A stretch of DNA of 64,000 nt, from assembly GCF_020882245.1 (NCBI RefSeq), contig NC_083597.1:58506152-58570151 (forward strand), written 5' to 3'. Source of the stretch: Rhopalosiphum padi (Eukaryota > Arthropoda > Insecta > Hemiptera > Aphididae). Of the stretch, positions 10,632 to 25,000 are shown piece by piece (the stretch's first letter is position 1; each line of letters starts with the position of its first letter). The notes beneath the pieces were generated by a model. It did no database searches, was not told the DNA's origin, and saw only the letters and a program-made list of their open reading frames with translations. The translations under genes were made by a program, and so were the position numbers.

Positions 10632-10639
10632 TGTAGCAG
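10632..10639. repeat. Right target-site duplication of the 4.07-kb hAT element
   Basis: TGTAGCAG, identical to 6551-6558, directly follows the right terminus. Confidence 0.92.
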
Positions 10640-12534
10640 CAGTAGAATATGACGGATGAACAGGAATTTGCAAAATGTTCATAAGAATCAAGAACCCCTC
10701 TCCCCGAAATGTAATTGTATAGTACACTTGCAAATGGCATATAATTAACCTAAATTGGTATTAAGTCATATAAGACTAAAGGTCTATAAAATATACATTG
10801 TACTCAACTTCAATCTGTATAAATTACATTGTGGTAAGTAACGCATCTCTAGTGGTAAAGTTTCAACTTTCAGGTAACAGCTTTTAAATCATCTGTTGTC
10901 CCTTAGTAGTTACTAGTTAGTGTGCAACTGCGATGTTTTATAATCTCGTAAAATACGACTTCTAGATCACAGCGATTGCAGATATTCATGACCCTGTAAA
11001 CTTCGTGTCTATATCAATTATATATATATACATTATATACCTTGATTTGTTATTAAAATGTGAATAAATTGAAAATCATATTTACACAATGAATTACTGT
11101 TTTATTTTTTTATTTATGAGTATATAAATCAATTATTAAAAATTAAGGACTTATAAAATCATTAAAATATTTTCAAAGCTTATTGCAAGAGAAGAGGCAG
11201 TGAAATAGGTTCAATAGTTAGTAGTTCGAACTATCGAAGAGAACACTACTGTCTACTTGTAAGAATACACCGGAAAACAATTTGAAACCGACGAGAAAAA
11301 TATGGGACCAGATATAGGTAATTACAGTGTATTACTGTAGCAGCAGTTGAATGGGACTGATGGACAGGAATTTGCCAAATGGTGCGAAAAATTAAGAACC
11401 CCCCTTCCCAAATGTGTATAATAGTGTATAATACACATGCATATTGCATTGAACTAAATTAAATTGGTATTTAGTCTTATAAGAACATAGGTCTATAAAT
11501 ACATATAGTATTCAACTTCAACCTATTCAATTGACATAGTAGTTAGTAACGCACTAACGCATCTCTATAGTAGTATAGTTTTAACTTTGTGACAACAGTT
11601 TTTAAGCCGTCTCTGTCCTTTGGCCGTAGTATGAAGTTACGATCTAAAATAATCTCGTAAAATACAACTTCTATATCACAACGTCATTCGTGGATCGCGG
11701 TTACTAGTTTACTACTAAGAATTTCCATGACACAAGCTACGAATGCTACGATAGACCGTACTGTACACATTGGTGTGCCATCACTGGTGGCCACGCGAGA
11801 TTACGTGAAAACACGTATAGTCTACTTAGTGTAAAATAAAATTCGGCACGAACTTTAAACATAACAAAATTATTCTATTAGTCTTTACGTCATTATTGGA
11901 TACTTGGTATATACTTTCTAGTTTGCACTTAGCAGTGGTACCCAAAACATTGAGAAAAAAATATATTTGCAACCCCCTTTTGCAGTGATAAAGTTTTAGC
12001 AGGAAAACTTAAATTGATTAATGACTATATACTAAATTATCCATTATATGGTATGATTATCCACAAAAAAAGTTTCAATGCCCATGAATTATTTACAGAT
12101 GTAAAAAAAATAGAATAACTTTAAATAAAACAACAGTCATAATAAATAATGAATTGACATTACCATTTACTCTATAAAGTACAAATGTAAATTAAGAAAT
12201 ACTAAAAACACCTGCCTTAGACTTTGATGAGTAACATTTGTGAAATGTATTTTATTTTTGGAGTAATTTATTGCTTTAAACATATAAATTAGAGAATAGA
12301 AATGGAAGTTTTACAAAATTATTATTAATATTATATATATTTAATATTATTTATCAGTAAATAAACCATTTATAACATGAATATTTATCTTATATCATAT
12401 TCAACTAAATTTTTTTTAGAATTTAGTTTAACCAATATCGAGTATTCTAATGACAACCAATACTGTAATTAATTATGGTATCAACACTAAATTGAAATAT
12501 GCTTAGTTAATGTTTTTTAAAATATAAGTAAATA

Positions 12535-12703
12535 CAGTAAAATCTCGTTACAACGAACTAAAGGGACCAAATTTTTTTTCGTTATAACAACAATTTTGTT
12601 GTAATGAAAATTTATATAAGCTATTTATAAGCCCTGCGTTTCGGCAGGGGACTTCTATGACTTTTGTTATAACGGGATTTTTCGTTGTAACAGGAATTTA
12701 CTG
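12535..12703. mobile_element. pogo/Tigger-like (Tc1-mariner) MITE, 169 bp
   Basis: The termini CAGTAAAATCTCGTTACAAC and, read inward from the right, CAGTAAATTCCTGTTACAAC form an imperfect inverted repeat of about 23 bp. Both ends are flanked by TA, the Tc1/mariner target duplication. Internal words such as GTTATAAC and GGGACC fit Tigger/pogo-type elements. No coding capacity. Confidence 0.85.
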
Positions 12704-13297
12704 TATATGTTTTTAATTTTAACTCAACAAATTTGTAAAGATGGGCATTTTTATTCATCAGGTAAGCTTTACCCAACCAATACAATTGTTTAATTTTATT
12801 ATTTTAAGTACATAATATTATATATGCAACATATTATAGAATATAAACAGTAATACCTAACACTTTTAGACCCAAATATTGGTAGAAAATAAAAAATATT
12901 GCACATGATGAAATAAACAGTTTTGTTATCTTAGGTAATATTATAATATATACTGTTGAATGCCACAAAATACAGGTTATTTTTCTACATTTAAAAACGA
13001 ACATTATATAGATATTCGTTAGGCAATTCTATCATTTTATCAAGTACAATAAAATAAGTTATTATTATGTATTATAAAGTATTATTATTCACTTAAAACT
13101 CATAGTAACTCAGGTATAGTAAGCCATGATATACACCATTTTAAATGTTTTAAAATAAAATAATGATAAAGGGTCAAAAGGTAATTTTTGTTGGTATATA
13201 GAGTATAGACCGACAACAAAACAAATGCAAAACACACTTTCATGATATTAATTAGTTTACTTGACAGTAACACTTCTTGACAAGTATAATATAATTG

Positions 13298-13340
<43 letters not shown>
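13298..13340. repeat. (AAT)n microsatellite
   Basis: About fourteen uninterrupted ATA units. An open frame on the minus strand through it (a long tyrosine run) is an artefact of the repeat. Confidence 0.95.
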
Positions 13341-13343
<3 letters not shown>

Positions 13344-14393
13344 CCTTTTGCACATTTTCCGAAATTATCTTTTACAAAATATACATTCAAGGCTAATTAT
13401 TGTTTTAGTTTTTGCATTCTTTCAATAAAAAAAGAAGATAATTAACTGCAGAAATCAACACTCAAAAATCTGCCAACTGGCTAAACAAACGCGTACAAAT
13501 TTTAACTAAAACATGTGCCCAAATAAATGTTTACTCAAAAAAAAAAAAAAAAACATAAAATTGTGTAATACTTGAACGTTAAATAATATGGTAACAATAT
13601 TGTAATGCAAATTTTTTCTTAGAAAATATTGTTTTATATATTTGAATATATTGTCTCGTACTTAACGTTTCAAACAGTTACACAGGAGAAAAATGTATTT
13701 ACAAATCAATCGGTTTATTTTTATTTTTCGAGAAACTGAAATGTAAAAAAAAAATATATGTTTATATATATTATATTTTACTTAAGTCGTATCTATCACA
13801 AAACGAGTTTTGCTGTCAGCCAACAAATTTATCGTTGAAAAAAATAATAAAAATTAAAATAAACAAAACGTATTAACTTATTTACAAACGTTCGATACAT
13901 AAATTAAATATTAGTCTACATTTATTTTTTTTCATTTTTAAATGTATGTTTAATTTTAAATGTCTTTTCATTATATCGCTTTCATCAACAGAACAATTAA
14001 GTGATGTTGAATGTTCTGCCAAAGAAAATTTTGCAAAACAATAACATTTTTATTATCTTCTATTAAACAACTAAAAAAAAATAATAATAAATGAAAAACT
14101 ATTTTTAACTCGCATAAAGAAAGTGTAGTTATAGATTCGTTACTACAAAAAAAAAAAAAAAAAAATGATAATAATATAATAATAAACAGTTTCCGAATAT
14201 AATATACCAAGAACATTTCAGTTACAAAACATAATTTATTTGTGATATAAAAACAATGACGAGGAAAAAAAAACATGTAACTTGTAGTTATATACAAATA
14301 ATTAGTCAAAACTGGTAAAAAAAAAAGATTTCATTGTCCTTAGCACGCGCGTATAATTATATAGTACAAGTAAACCAGGATAGAAATTAATTT

Positions 14394-14425
<32 letters not shown>

Positions 14426-14922
14426 TATAATTCACAAGTTGAAAATTATACGCGGTATTTATGTTGCGCGCTTAATTTCTTTCTCTTATAATACCGATTA
14501 GGCATTTTATGGACTTTGTACAAAAGTTTATCTTCAATTTTTTTTCCTAAACCTTAAATTAATTAATATATTAAAAAAAACTATCTTGACACTTGATACA
14601 TCAGTCGTTACTTAAAGTTTCGTGTTTGTGTAATTTAAATGGGATAGGGATAGGGTGTTTGCATCGAGTATTATTTACATGGGATGGGTGGGGTAAGGGT
14701 GTTATTAAGGGAAACTTGAACGAGGGAATCACGAGGGGGGAGACTAGTTTAGCGAACGTCGCGGTTACTGGCCTGAGGTAGAGGAGATACGAGTTATTAG
14801 TGGGTGGGTGAGGAGATGGTGTTGAGTCGACAGGGCAGGGAATAGGACAGATAAGTAGGGGAGGAATCGGATCGACGTTTGAGATCTGTTGATCAATATT
14901 TTCGGTGTGGCTTTTGGCCCCG

Positions 14923-16061
14923 TTATCTCCTGTCCCGGTATAATAAGTAAACGCTTAGAGACTGCGGCAGGTTCAGGTCCATGACGCGTTCTTCTAGGTA
15001 TTGTTTACCGATTCGCTGTCTAATGACTCGTCTACATAGGTCCATCAGCGGTAAGGGTTCAGCTGTAACAAAAACGATATTTTATTAAAATATTATACGT
15101 CGACGTTGCATGCAAACAGCTATAGCTGAGCTGTAATGGCACTATAAACTTACGATCTAGTCCACCGATGTATTTCATCGTAATTTCACAGTGACCCCAA
15201 ACAGCGCTGACAATTGGGAATAATTTCCGCCCCTTGAGGCCTCTAAACGCTACGCCCAAATACTGGCCGTCTACAACAAAGGATAGTGTACCCTCGTCCA
15301 TATCCAAAACAACTACAAAAAAAACGAAAGATATGATATAATAATTATTTCACGAGCATTGACGTGGATAGTGCGTGGAACAACTAAGTCTAGTTTGAGA
15401 TATATGATGAGAGGTTTTATTACGTACCTAAAAATTTATCTGGCACTATAAACGTCTCGTCGGGCTTGAGCAAGGCCGGATACGTGATGCCGTCGTAGCT
15501 TTTTGAATCGTGGTATAATTTGTTACGCCCTAAATCCCAGCCCCATGACTGGTCGTTACTTCCCACCAAACTCTGGTAACCGACAGAGTGTAGAGGTGCA
15601 TCTTGTGTCGCGACGCCGACCACTGCGTGCGTGCCGCGTTGCCTGGTCGACCAATTTACTTCCCAGACGTGTAGACCTTTGGTCAAGCCAGTCTTACCTC
15701 GGATACAATCAGTACTCTGGGCTACCGGATGCCTGTGGAATGTCAATTTGTCTTCTTCCTGTAAACGAACGACAAAAACACGATTATTGCAAGACACCGA
15801 AGGCAAGTGGATTATCGTAATGGCAATACTGTACACGACAGGATACATAAACAAAATATGTATTATTCATTACCTTGACAAATATATTTAGAGACCTATC
15901 GTCCGCGTTCCAGCCGTGTTTAATTTGCATTTCTTTGGACGCAGGCGGCATGTCTAATAGTATGTCTAATCTGGCCGGACGGGCAAAATCTTGGGCCAGC
16001 TCTCTGGGTACTACGGGCTTGTACGGTTGCGCACTTTCGCGGCTAACAGTTTTAACTCCAC
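14923..16061 (-). CDS. gus: gus exons 4-7, SPRY domain and SOCS box
   Basis: The four exons 16061-15874 (188 nt), 15758-15428 (331 nt), 15312-15154 (159 nt) and 15062-14923 (140 nt) are separated by introns of only 91-115 nt. Donors are GTAATG, GTACGT and GTAAGT; acceptors end TTTCAG, TTACAG, TGTAG and TACAG. Junctions rebuild conserved residues: FVK|EEDKLTF, KFL-VVLDMDEG and GGLD-PEPLPL. The stop is TAA at 14925-14923, after LLYRDRR. These residues are common to every isoform proposed here. The protein ends four residues past the LLY motif that closes or nearly closes most family members. Confidence 0.95.
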
Positions 16062-19000
16062 CTGAAACAAAAGACGTGTACAACAATTAGAATACATAAA
16101 GGTATATAATTATGGCAATAAGTTAGGTACGGATTATGGTTAGAGGGATGGCTGATAAGAGGGAGTGGTGGCGCTGACTGCATCACAGTTGACTAACGTT
16201 ATAAAAACCGTTTCGTACCTGGCCGCGCGCAAAAACGTTTTGGCAAAAACGACTGACGCACACAACACAACAAACACGCGGTTGTACCTAGTAAAAAATC
16301 TGCGATTTCGAATCGAACACGTTGCCTTAAACCACAGTGTGGTTTCACTTACTTTTACCTAAGGCGGTGGAGTTGTCGTCGACTGCGGGTGTCACCGTTC
16401 CGTTGGTCATGTCTCGTAAATTATATAATAAAAATGCGTGTGGCAATAAACGAAATAAAATATTATTCGAAACGAAAACAATGACAATAAATAATAACAA
16501 TAAGAATACACCGAAATTATACACGCGGTGAAAAAAAAACGTACACCGATAACTTTCGAAAGCGACGCACGCGCGTCCGCTATATTCACAGAGACAAACG
16601 TTTATTATAAACGGAAAACGGTCAGTACTCAAACATATTTTATTATAATATTTTAACGAGAGTTATTCAACGGCTGGCGCAGAACGATTGTGTGTCTCTG
16701 GTTAGAACGGTACGCACCGTGACGGACGATTCTTAAACGCTGCAGGCCCGCTGACTCGTCAGATAAGAAAACTCGTTTTTCCGTATCTATAAATCCTCTG
16801 CTCACCGATTTTTGGACCGACCCGACTATATTTAAGATAGAATTATCGTTTTAATCGGCTCGTTAATGACTATGGAGAAGAGGCCTTTTCAAACAAACTG
16901 ATTAAACAACTGCGTTGATTACCCGCGGCACACGGATTTTAAGAACGCTCTGTATACACATCACGTATTTTAGACCGCTGGTCGGACGTTACACGCACGC
17001 ACACTAGACGACGACCGATGGACTATTTGGACTGTGAACGAGACGGCAAAATATTCGCCGCAGCGTCGAATCGGATTACGCGGAGGGTGGGAGTGACGGG
17101 ACGACAACGGGGCGAGTTTTTCCCGGCTGCACCCTCCGCATCCGTATAGCATCTGTATATAGTTCCACGGGATTCGTACGAGAAAAATAATAAAAATTAA
17201 ATGCATCGTACTCGGGACATTTTTACATGCGTTTAAAATTATTATCAAGCTGGGGGAGGAAACGAAAAACAAAAGGCTACGGTGAAAAGTTGATTAAACT
17301 AGTCGTCGATGATGACGAAGAACCGACATGATGACGTATTATAATAATATATCTATCGTATTGTTGTAGCCGGAGCGGTGGTCGAGAACTGACACGATAA
17401 GGGTTAAAGAGTTTGGGTCCAGTGGTTGGTTTAGCATCAAGTACTAGAGCGCAACTCTTTATCTATATACGCCTATACACCGTTTCGAATATTAGACTCA
17501 CTAGATATTTTCTGGCCCATGTTCATGGCCCGGTGGGCTCTGGTCCGTTGTCGGTGTCCTCCTCCGATGCTGACGTATGGCGAAGCGGCGTTGCCTTTGT
17601 TCAGGTGCGATAGCACCGACACGGAAGCCTTGTAGTTGTGGCGCCTGAGCTCCCTGAGCTCAACGCCTGACGACGTCACGCGACTGCTACCGCCGCTTAG
17701 CACAGCAGCGGCTGCTGCCGCGCCTAGATTGCCGCTGGTGCCTACTAATGCGCTGCTCGCACCACCCAGAGCACTGCCACCGGTGCCCTTCAGTCTGAAA
17801 AAGCAAAAAATTTAAACAATTAGTAAAAAGTAAGTCTCATGGGTTGACTCATCAAGCAATATGAATTTCACACGAGAAACGTATGTGTCTATGACGATGT
17901 ACACCTATTGTGATGAATAATACGTATAAGTTTACGACTTAAAAAATCTTTAAAATGATATTCCATCAACGCGCATAATAATATAAGAAGTAAATACATA
18001 AGGTGTTCGTCATTAGAAGTGAGGCGGATTGGAAACATCGTACATTTATTATATTGACGCGTTAGGTAAATGATGGTACTTAACGTTATCGCGGTAATTA
18101 ACATATATTTAGCAAATCGAAATATTTATGACATAATAATTAAGAAAATTGAAATCTAATTATAAAAATGTATTTTAAAAAGAATTACATAATTACAATT
18201 AACAATATTACATAAAGTAAAAATAAATTATGCTATTTTATAAATTTTGTAATTTTTTTTCCTTGAATTTATAATTTTATATAAATATCTTCATAAATAA
18301 TATATAGATTACCAGGAAATACGTTCAAAGTACTTTGATTTTTCGGTGAGCATCTAAGAAATTGTATTTGATAATTATTATGATTATTTACGGATAAGCT
18401 AGGTTATTAATTATATATTGTATAGATTTATATTACAACTAATATAATAAATAAGATTTCAATATAGATATAAATCTATGAATAATAGATTCCTCACAAA
18501 ATTGAAATTACGCGATTGACATTAAACTATGCACATCGTCGTAGAAAAACAATCAAAGCGGTTGCTTTTTTTGTTGTAAAAATGAACATTTTGTTATTCT
18601 GCATCAATGGGGAAAATAATACAACTGGTGGCATAACGAGTTTCTCGTCCGTATAGACTCAAGACATTATTGTTTGTTCTAACGATAGCGTGCGCGCGCG
18701 CCTTGGCGTTTGATAAATATATATAATGATATCATGTCTTTATCTCTAGACATTGCGTTCAATTACAATACAAATGTTGAGCCATTATACGCTGAACTTC
18801 TAAGTCCCGTAAACAACACACACGGATGACAACCGTAATAACAATATTAAATATTATATAAAAATTATATTACTAAAAACACAAGTTTCAAAGTCAAGGT
18901 ACAATATTCAAAGATTGGATACGAAAAAATAAATCGATTTCACACGCTCATCAAGGTCAAAAGTTATGTATTACATTCAATATTGTGTGCAAATATAATA

Positions 19001-21659
19001 ATGTTATTGTTGGCGAAAATAAAAAAAATGTATAATTAAAAGGAGAATAATTAATAACAAAACAATAACAATCTTCTCCTTTTGAACACTATCACTGATG
19101 CAGTCGGTTCTCAATGACGACAAAACAACGATACTAGGCAAACGAACGTCGACCGATTTCATTTTCCTCATCAACTTTGTCCGATTTCTTACGTAGTACA
19201 GAATGTACGAAAATAATGTAATAAATAAAATAAATTCTGTGTGCCACAGTGCCGGTTGTAGTGCATTACTAGTGTACACACAACACCTCAATACCTCACA
19301 CGTCCACCACCGCAGCAATTACACCGCTATTGACCTGATTTTAGATTCAGATAACATTGAAAGCGCTAATTCACTCATTGGTCATAATACTAATAATAAT
19401 CCGCAGACACAAGTCACAATATTGTTTTAAACGCCATCGGTAAATACGTGAACATTTAGCCGCGTGTCCGTCGAGGGCACATCCTTGAATGTCCTGGAGG
19501 ACGTAAAAAATGTGCAAACTCGCGCTTGCACAGCACATTATATAGGTAGTGTCAGTGTATTTATATAACCAACGATATAATCAACGAAATTGGCTTAACA
19601 TTTACACTTGAAAATAATACGAAATTAAAGGGGACACCGCCACCAGGACGTTCTAGCGTAATTTGTCGAATATTCGCTGTGTCCTTGGACACGTGTCGAG
19701 GCCGTCACAGCAGCAGCCGTTCTGCAGCAGGCGATCAAAAAATAAAAATGTAATCCTCAATTATAAATATATTACGTTAATTATATTGTGCGCCGAAAAC
19801 GGTCAACTTTCCATTTCTAAAACGATCGTCTTCGCTATCTGTAAATAATACTCCTACCATATGTATAATATACTAGCTGAGCCGGTGGTAAGTAGAGGTC
19901 CGAGGTACGTTTAGCACACGTTTAGAAGGTACAGAAAAGAAGGAAAAAAATCACTATTACAAAAAATAACAAGCGCCGTATTCGTCAAGGACATAACATA
20001 AAGTACTATCACTGAATAAACGCACAACACAACGACACTAAAATCGTAGAAAATTCTAATATTATTTTCTGTTTTGGAATTTTCACCGTACAATACATAA
20101 TAGCGCATACCAACCGTATATTATATTATATATTATATAGGTACGTCCTATTTAAATTGGAAAATATCGACATAGTTAAATCACCTATTTAGACCACGTC
20201 TTGTATAAATAAAGTATAATGTGTGTCTATATTATATTCTATTACAGTGGCGGCGCCGTCTTAGTTTTTATTGTTGTACATTAATAGGTATATTTTTACT
20301 TCGGCGACGGTTGCGGTAGCGCGAGCGAGCTCTGTTGTGAAAACCAGTGAAAGCGACGTAGTTGAATATACGCAATGCACGCACACAAGTATACACAGTC
20401 CGCGGACGAAACGAACCGAAACTATATAGAATGCGTTTATAATTCGTTATTATAAAATCGAAATTTGATCGAGGGATACGAATAGACGGGATACTCGGTG
20501 ACGATTTATTGTTATTTTGCGGTTTTCACTCTAGCGATAGTGGGAAATAGTAGAAATAGCATTTCCGCTGGCCGCTCTGGAAGTCGTACGATTACGTATC
20601 GCCGTCGGGCTGCATCCGAATTGTACGCAGCTTATAACAAAACAAATATATTGTATAATGAGTAATGACTATAACGGATAGTATAATATTGTATCCGAAT
20701 TGCACGCCGTGGTGTACTGGGTGTTTCAAATTTAGTATTACACGAGCTACCACATACAATAAAATAAGGAAATTGGAAACAGTACCTACACGTTAAATAA
20801 ATTATTATACTTTTAATTTTACTAAATACCGTTTTACTTTTAATTTGCATAATATTATGATACATAAAATATTGTACAACTATACTATGCCTATATACAG
20901 TGTGTACGGTGGTATTGTCGGGTATTTTACAATTTTTTGCTATAATAACCGTATTGAGAACCACAACCAAATTAGAACCTATTTTATTTATTTATGTAAT
21001 TCTATTTTATGAGTTTCTCTATCGTATACGATTTTTTTTTAATTTGTTGCCCATCATGAGAGACCGTAATACGAAAGTTTCATTGTATATATTGTAATAT
21101 ATTGCGAATAACGGAGATCCGGACAGTCCCTTTCTGCGACGGACGGGAAACATGTGCAGCAACCCTATCGGGGCTGAATTCTTATTACAAAGCGCAATTC
21201 GAATTATTTAATCGAATACACGACAAACTCTGAAGGCCGTTGACGCGGGGTCGTTGAACAGCAGCAACGTCAAAGGCGGCGGGGGCGGCGCTCTTTCGCT
21301 AAAAGGGTGCGTAGCACGCGGCTTTTGCGTTCGTACACAGCAGCAGCACAACAATATTGTACGCTGCGAATACATGATAAATTATAATGTACGCGCGACT
21401 TCGTCCGTCGGCGTGGGTTTAACGATCTCCGGGTGAGGGGGTGCGAGGATGGGCACAAAAAAAGGACTCAGCGCGCGCGGTATTGATTCGCGCGCGGCGC
21501 GTATGCAGCACGGGGTTCGGTTTTCGTGCGCCGCGTGACTCATTCCCGCCGGGGAATCGGGAACTTTTTTTACGGCGGTGTGCGCGCCATACGCTTGAGG
21601 GGAACCGCTGCGCGTATAATGATATTATTATGTGTACAAACTGCAGCGGAGGCGCGTTT

Positions 21660-21718
<59 letters not shown>

Positions 21719-22041
21719 AAGAGAGCTATGGTACTATAGTTTGCAATAATATAATATAGCGCTTATCGACCGAATGTCGCTCGAGTTTAAAATTCGACGA
21801 CTGCGGGCAATTAAAAACGAAACCCTAGAGTTTAAGTACGTTTTATAAACGTTGTATATCGGGCTACAGAGGCATCTGAGCTCAACGACCAAATTTCGCG
21901 GTGACGACCGTGATGATTATGTGAAACACACGCAGCAGCCGTATATTGGGCTGAAACGTGGGAGAATGTATAGTCGCAACACCGGAGCGAGGTGGTTTCA
22001 ACGGGACACACGGCAGCAAAAAAAACAAACCAGTCGAGTTA

Positions 22042-22075
<34 letters not shown>

Positions 22076-25000
22076 TAATAAGTATATACTGCAACCCCCC
22101 GTTCAACCGATTTATGCCCCGGAAAGGCGGAATCGGTTATGACGGAATTAATAATATGTTTATAGCGTCGCGATATTCGACGGAAAAGTATGAAACATAA
22201 AAAGCGTGACGAGCTGGTTCTCATAGTCGGGTTTCCCGTTGAAAATAAAACCACCGTCGTTTGTTACGGGCGGCGCGATTTAAAAATTTTTTTCGTTTTT
22301 AACACGCCTGGACGACGGTGGAAAATCCATTACGGCCAAAATCGTGTCATTGCAAAAAAGTGAACGGGGCGGCGAGCGAGGCCCCTTCTACGTCCCGCTC
22401 GCCCTTTCGCCACCGCTCGACAACGCGCGGGTGCTTGTTATATATATATACATATACATTTTATAGTTACGTGCGTTCACGTAACGTATTATATTAGAGC
22501 CGCTTTCTCCCGTTATATTACACCCGTAACTGGTTCATTGCCGACGGACGACAACGGGATGCTCCGGTTGGCGTTATGGTAATCATAATAAAAATAATAT
22601 ACTTTTACTTTCTCCCAGTGCGTCCTAAATCGCGTATAACACGCTATAAAGAACAGCGGGGAAGAGGTCTACGAAGAACACGCCGAGAAAACAATATTGT
22701 GCCGACGAAGACGAGTAAAATTCTATGTACCCACAGGTATGCCGCCGTTGGAATAATAATAATAAAAAAAATACTTATGTTAGTTGTAGAGTACTAAAAT
22801 ACTCGGCGAAATAATAATAATCTCTGTCATCAGCGGTATACGACGAACAAATATAATAATTTATTACATGATGATTGAGTGGTATTTATACAGGGCGCAA
22901 ACACATCACACACACACACATAAGGCGAGAGAGAAACCGTACACTTACGAGAACTCGGAAACCTGAGAAGTGCAGTGGTTGATGATGGTGAAGCACACGT
23001 GTTTCACACACACACACACCCGGTGCACCGCCAGTTTTCATTATATTATTAATATGGCAATGCATTACACCAGAATACCCGGCAACACACGTACACATTA
23101 CACATCCGGGCGGACGGACATGTGGCAGAATATACGCGACAGAAGTCGTTATACACGCATATTATAAATATTTTTATATTTTATTATATCCTTAGGAAAC
23201 GAGGACATGCACCGCTTGGTCCGAGTAGTTATAACATATTATAATAATAATACGTGGACGGGGTGCAGCAGAGCTCGTACCGACGAAACGAATAATATTT
23301 CTATGTAAACGACGGAACAGACACCACCGCAGAAAACAAATTTAAATAGGTTGTATAGTATTGTACAATATTTAAGGACGACTGATTAAATTCAATTTTA
23401 GAACGAGCGTCTACCACCGTTTTTCAAATGCAATGTCGTCATCGCAATCGTGTATCAGTCGTAGCGTTCATATTCGTACTATACTTGCTCGCTGCTATAA
23501 TAGTATAATATAGTATTTCACATCCATGACAACCTATACTTCCTCGTTCCGCGAGTATCGTGGGGTCATACGGGCTCGTAGATATTATATATTATACACA
23601 TATCAATACGAGGCTGGTCGAAACGATAACGATAATTATTTTACTCATGTATGTATACAATATAGTCGTATAAAATATTACTATTAATATTATAATATTA
23701 TATGAACACGATTTCTATCGATTGTCTTTGATTGCACGACAACGAAACGGTGACGCGTACGTATTTGTCACCACGCATTTAACCCGCCGGATAACCGATA
23801 GGGGTGGAAGAGAGATTTTCACGAAAATTACATAATCCTGTCGTCATAAGTTCCGCTCTGAAAACGCTCGACCATGAAACGTAATTCTTATTTATTTTTT
23901 ATAAATTTTTTATCGAGTGAAAGTTGAGTGGAGTTCTGTTACAAACGCACGCGGTGAGAGGAGAGGTTTGCTGTATCGAACCGAGGACGTGGGACGCTCG
24001 CCGTCGCTTTTGTGCGTGTGTAATATTATTGTGACGACACATCGCCGAGTACACATACACACACACACACACACACACAATAAAGAGGACGAATCGGAGA
24101 AAGTCAACAAAGAGTAGGCGGTGTGTGTGGATCATCGAAACATTTTTTATTTTTGTAACAGCACAACGTCAAGGATTTTTTTTAAATAAGGCACGCGGCG
24201 ATTAAATAATAATGAAAACGAAAATTATTCTACTAATAAAAAAAAACCCCTTCACTTTGCATACCTATAGTACCTATACATCGACAGATCCATATAAGGT
24301 TAACTTCGACAACTTTTTGGGCGCATTCATATCTCCGGGAACCAATAGGAGGCGTCCATAACGAGTGGATTATCATAAAAGATAACATATTATACTATTG
24401 TTATGCAAGTTAAACATTATAATACAAGGCATGACAACAACGGCCGACCGTTTTCAAGAGGCGTCTCGCGTTAAAGGAACGAAAAAAAATCATTAAAAGT
24501 AATATTACAAACATATAACAGCTGTATGTGTGTGTGGTGTGTACTAACTATGTATGCGTTTGTCGTGGTCGTCGCATATCGACATGCGTCGCTGAACAAT
24601 TCTGCGTATACGCGCGCGTGGTTTTATAATATACAACGTACATACATACTACTTATTAGTTATTACTATACGTACTCCGTCGATGTACATTACGATAATA
24701 ACATTATTATTTTTTTGTAACGTTGTGCATAATATTATATTATATATTTTTTATTAGTATCATAATGGGTGTGCGCGTGGAGAAGGCACATTATTATTTA
24801 TTTTTTCGTTTTAAATAATCCGTCGACGTAGAAATAAGAACACAAAGAAAAGGTTAAAATAATTGGGATTATAGTATTACGACGATAACCTGAGTTTTAC
24901 GACTAGGTTAGCATGCGGTATAATTGTGTATCAGTAATATACGCGTTATCTATCTGCTGCAATGTGTACACGCGACATATATCATAGTAAAATTGAAATA

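Larger units (their letters stand above)
6268..11740. repeat. Two-copy tandem repeat, unit about 700 bp
   Basis: Copy A runs from about 6268 to 6558 and resumes at 10640 to about 11040. Copy B runs from about 11047 to about 11700. They share long near-identical segments, beginning TTGTTATTAAAATRTGAATA and continuing through GAATACACCGG, TAGCAGCAG, ACAGGAATTTGC and CTCGTAAAATAC. Once the 4.07-kb hAT insertion in copy A is removed, both units are about 650-700 bp and directly adjacent. The repeat unit encodes nothing I recognise. Confidence 0.8.
11741..14922. other. Region downstream of gus, likely including its 3' UTR
   Basis: AT-rich sequence without convincing frames. It holds the pogo-like MITE at 12535-12703, an (AAT)n tract at 13298-13340, a shorter AAT tract at about 14395-14416 and several A runs. 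The part nearest 14922 (about 14590-14920) is more balanced in composition and is probably the 3' untranslated region of gus. Several TTTATT words (AATAAA on the minus strand) are present, but I cannot choose the true polyadenylation site. Confidence 0.5.

Noticed and set aside
13100..13390. Minus-strand frame with a tyrosine run
   Set aside because: The run is the translation of the (AAT)n microsatellite.
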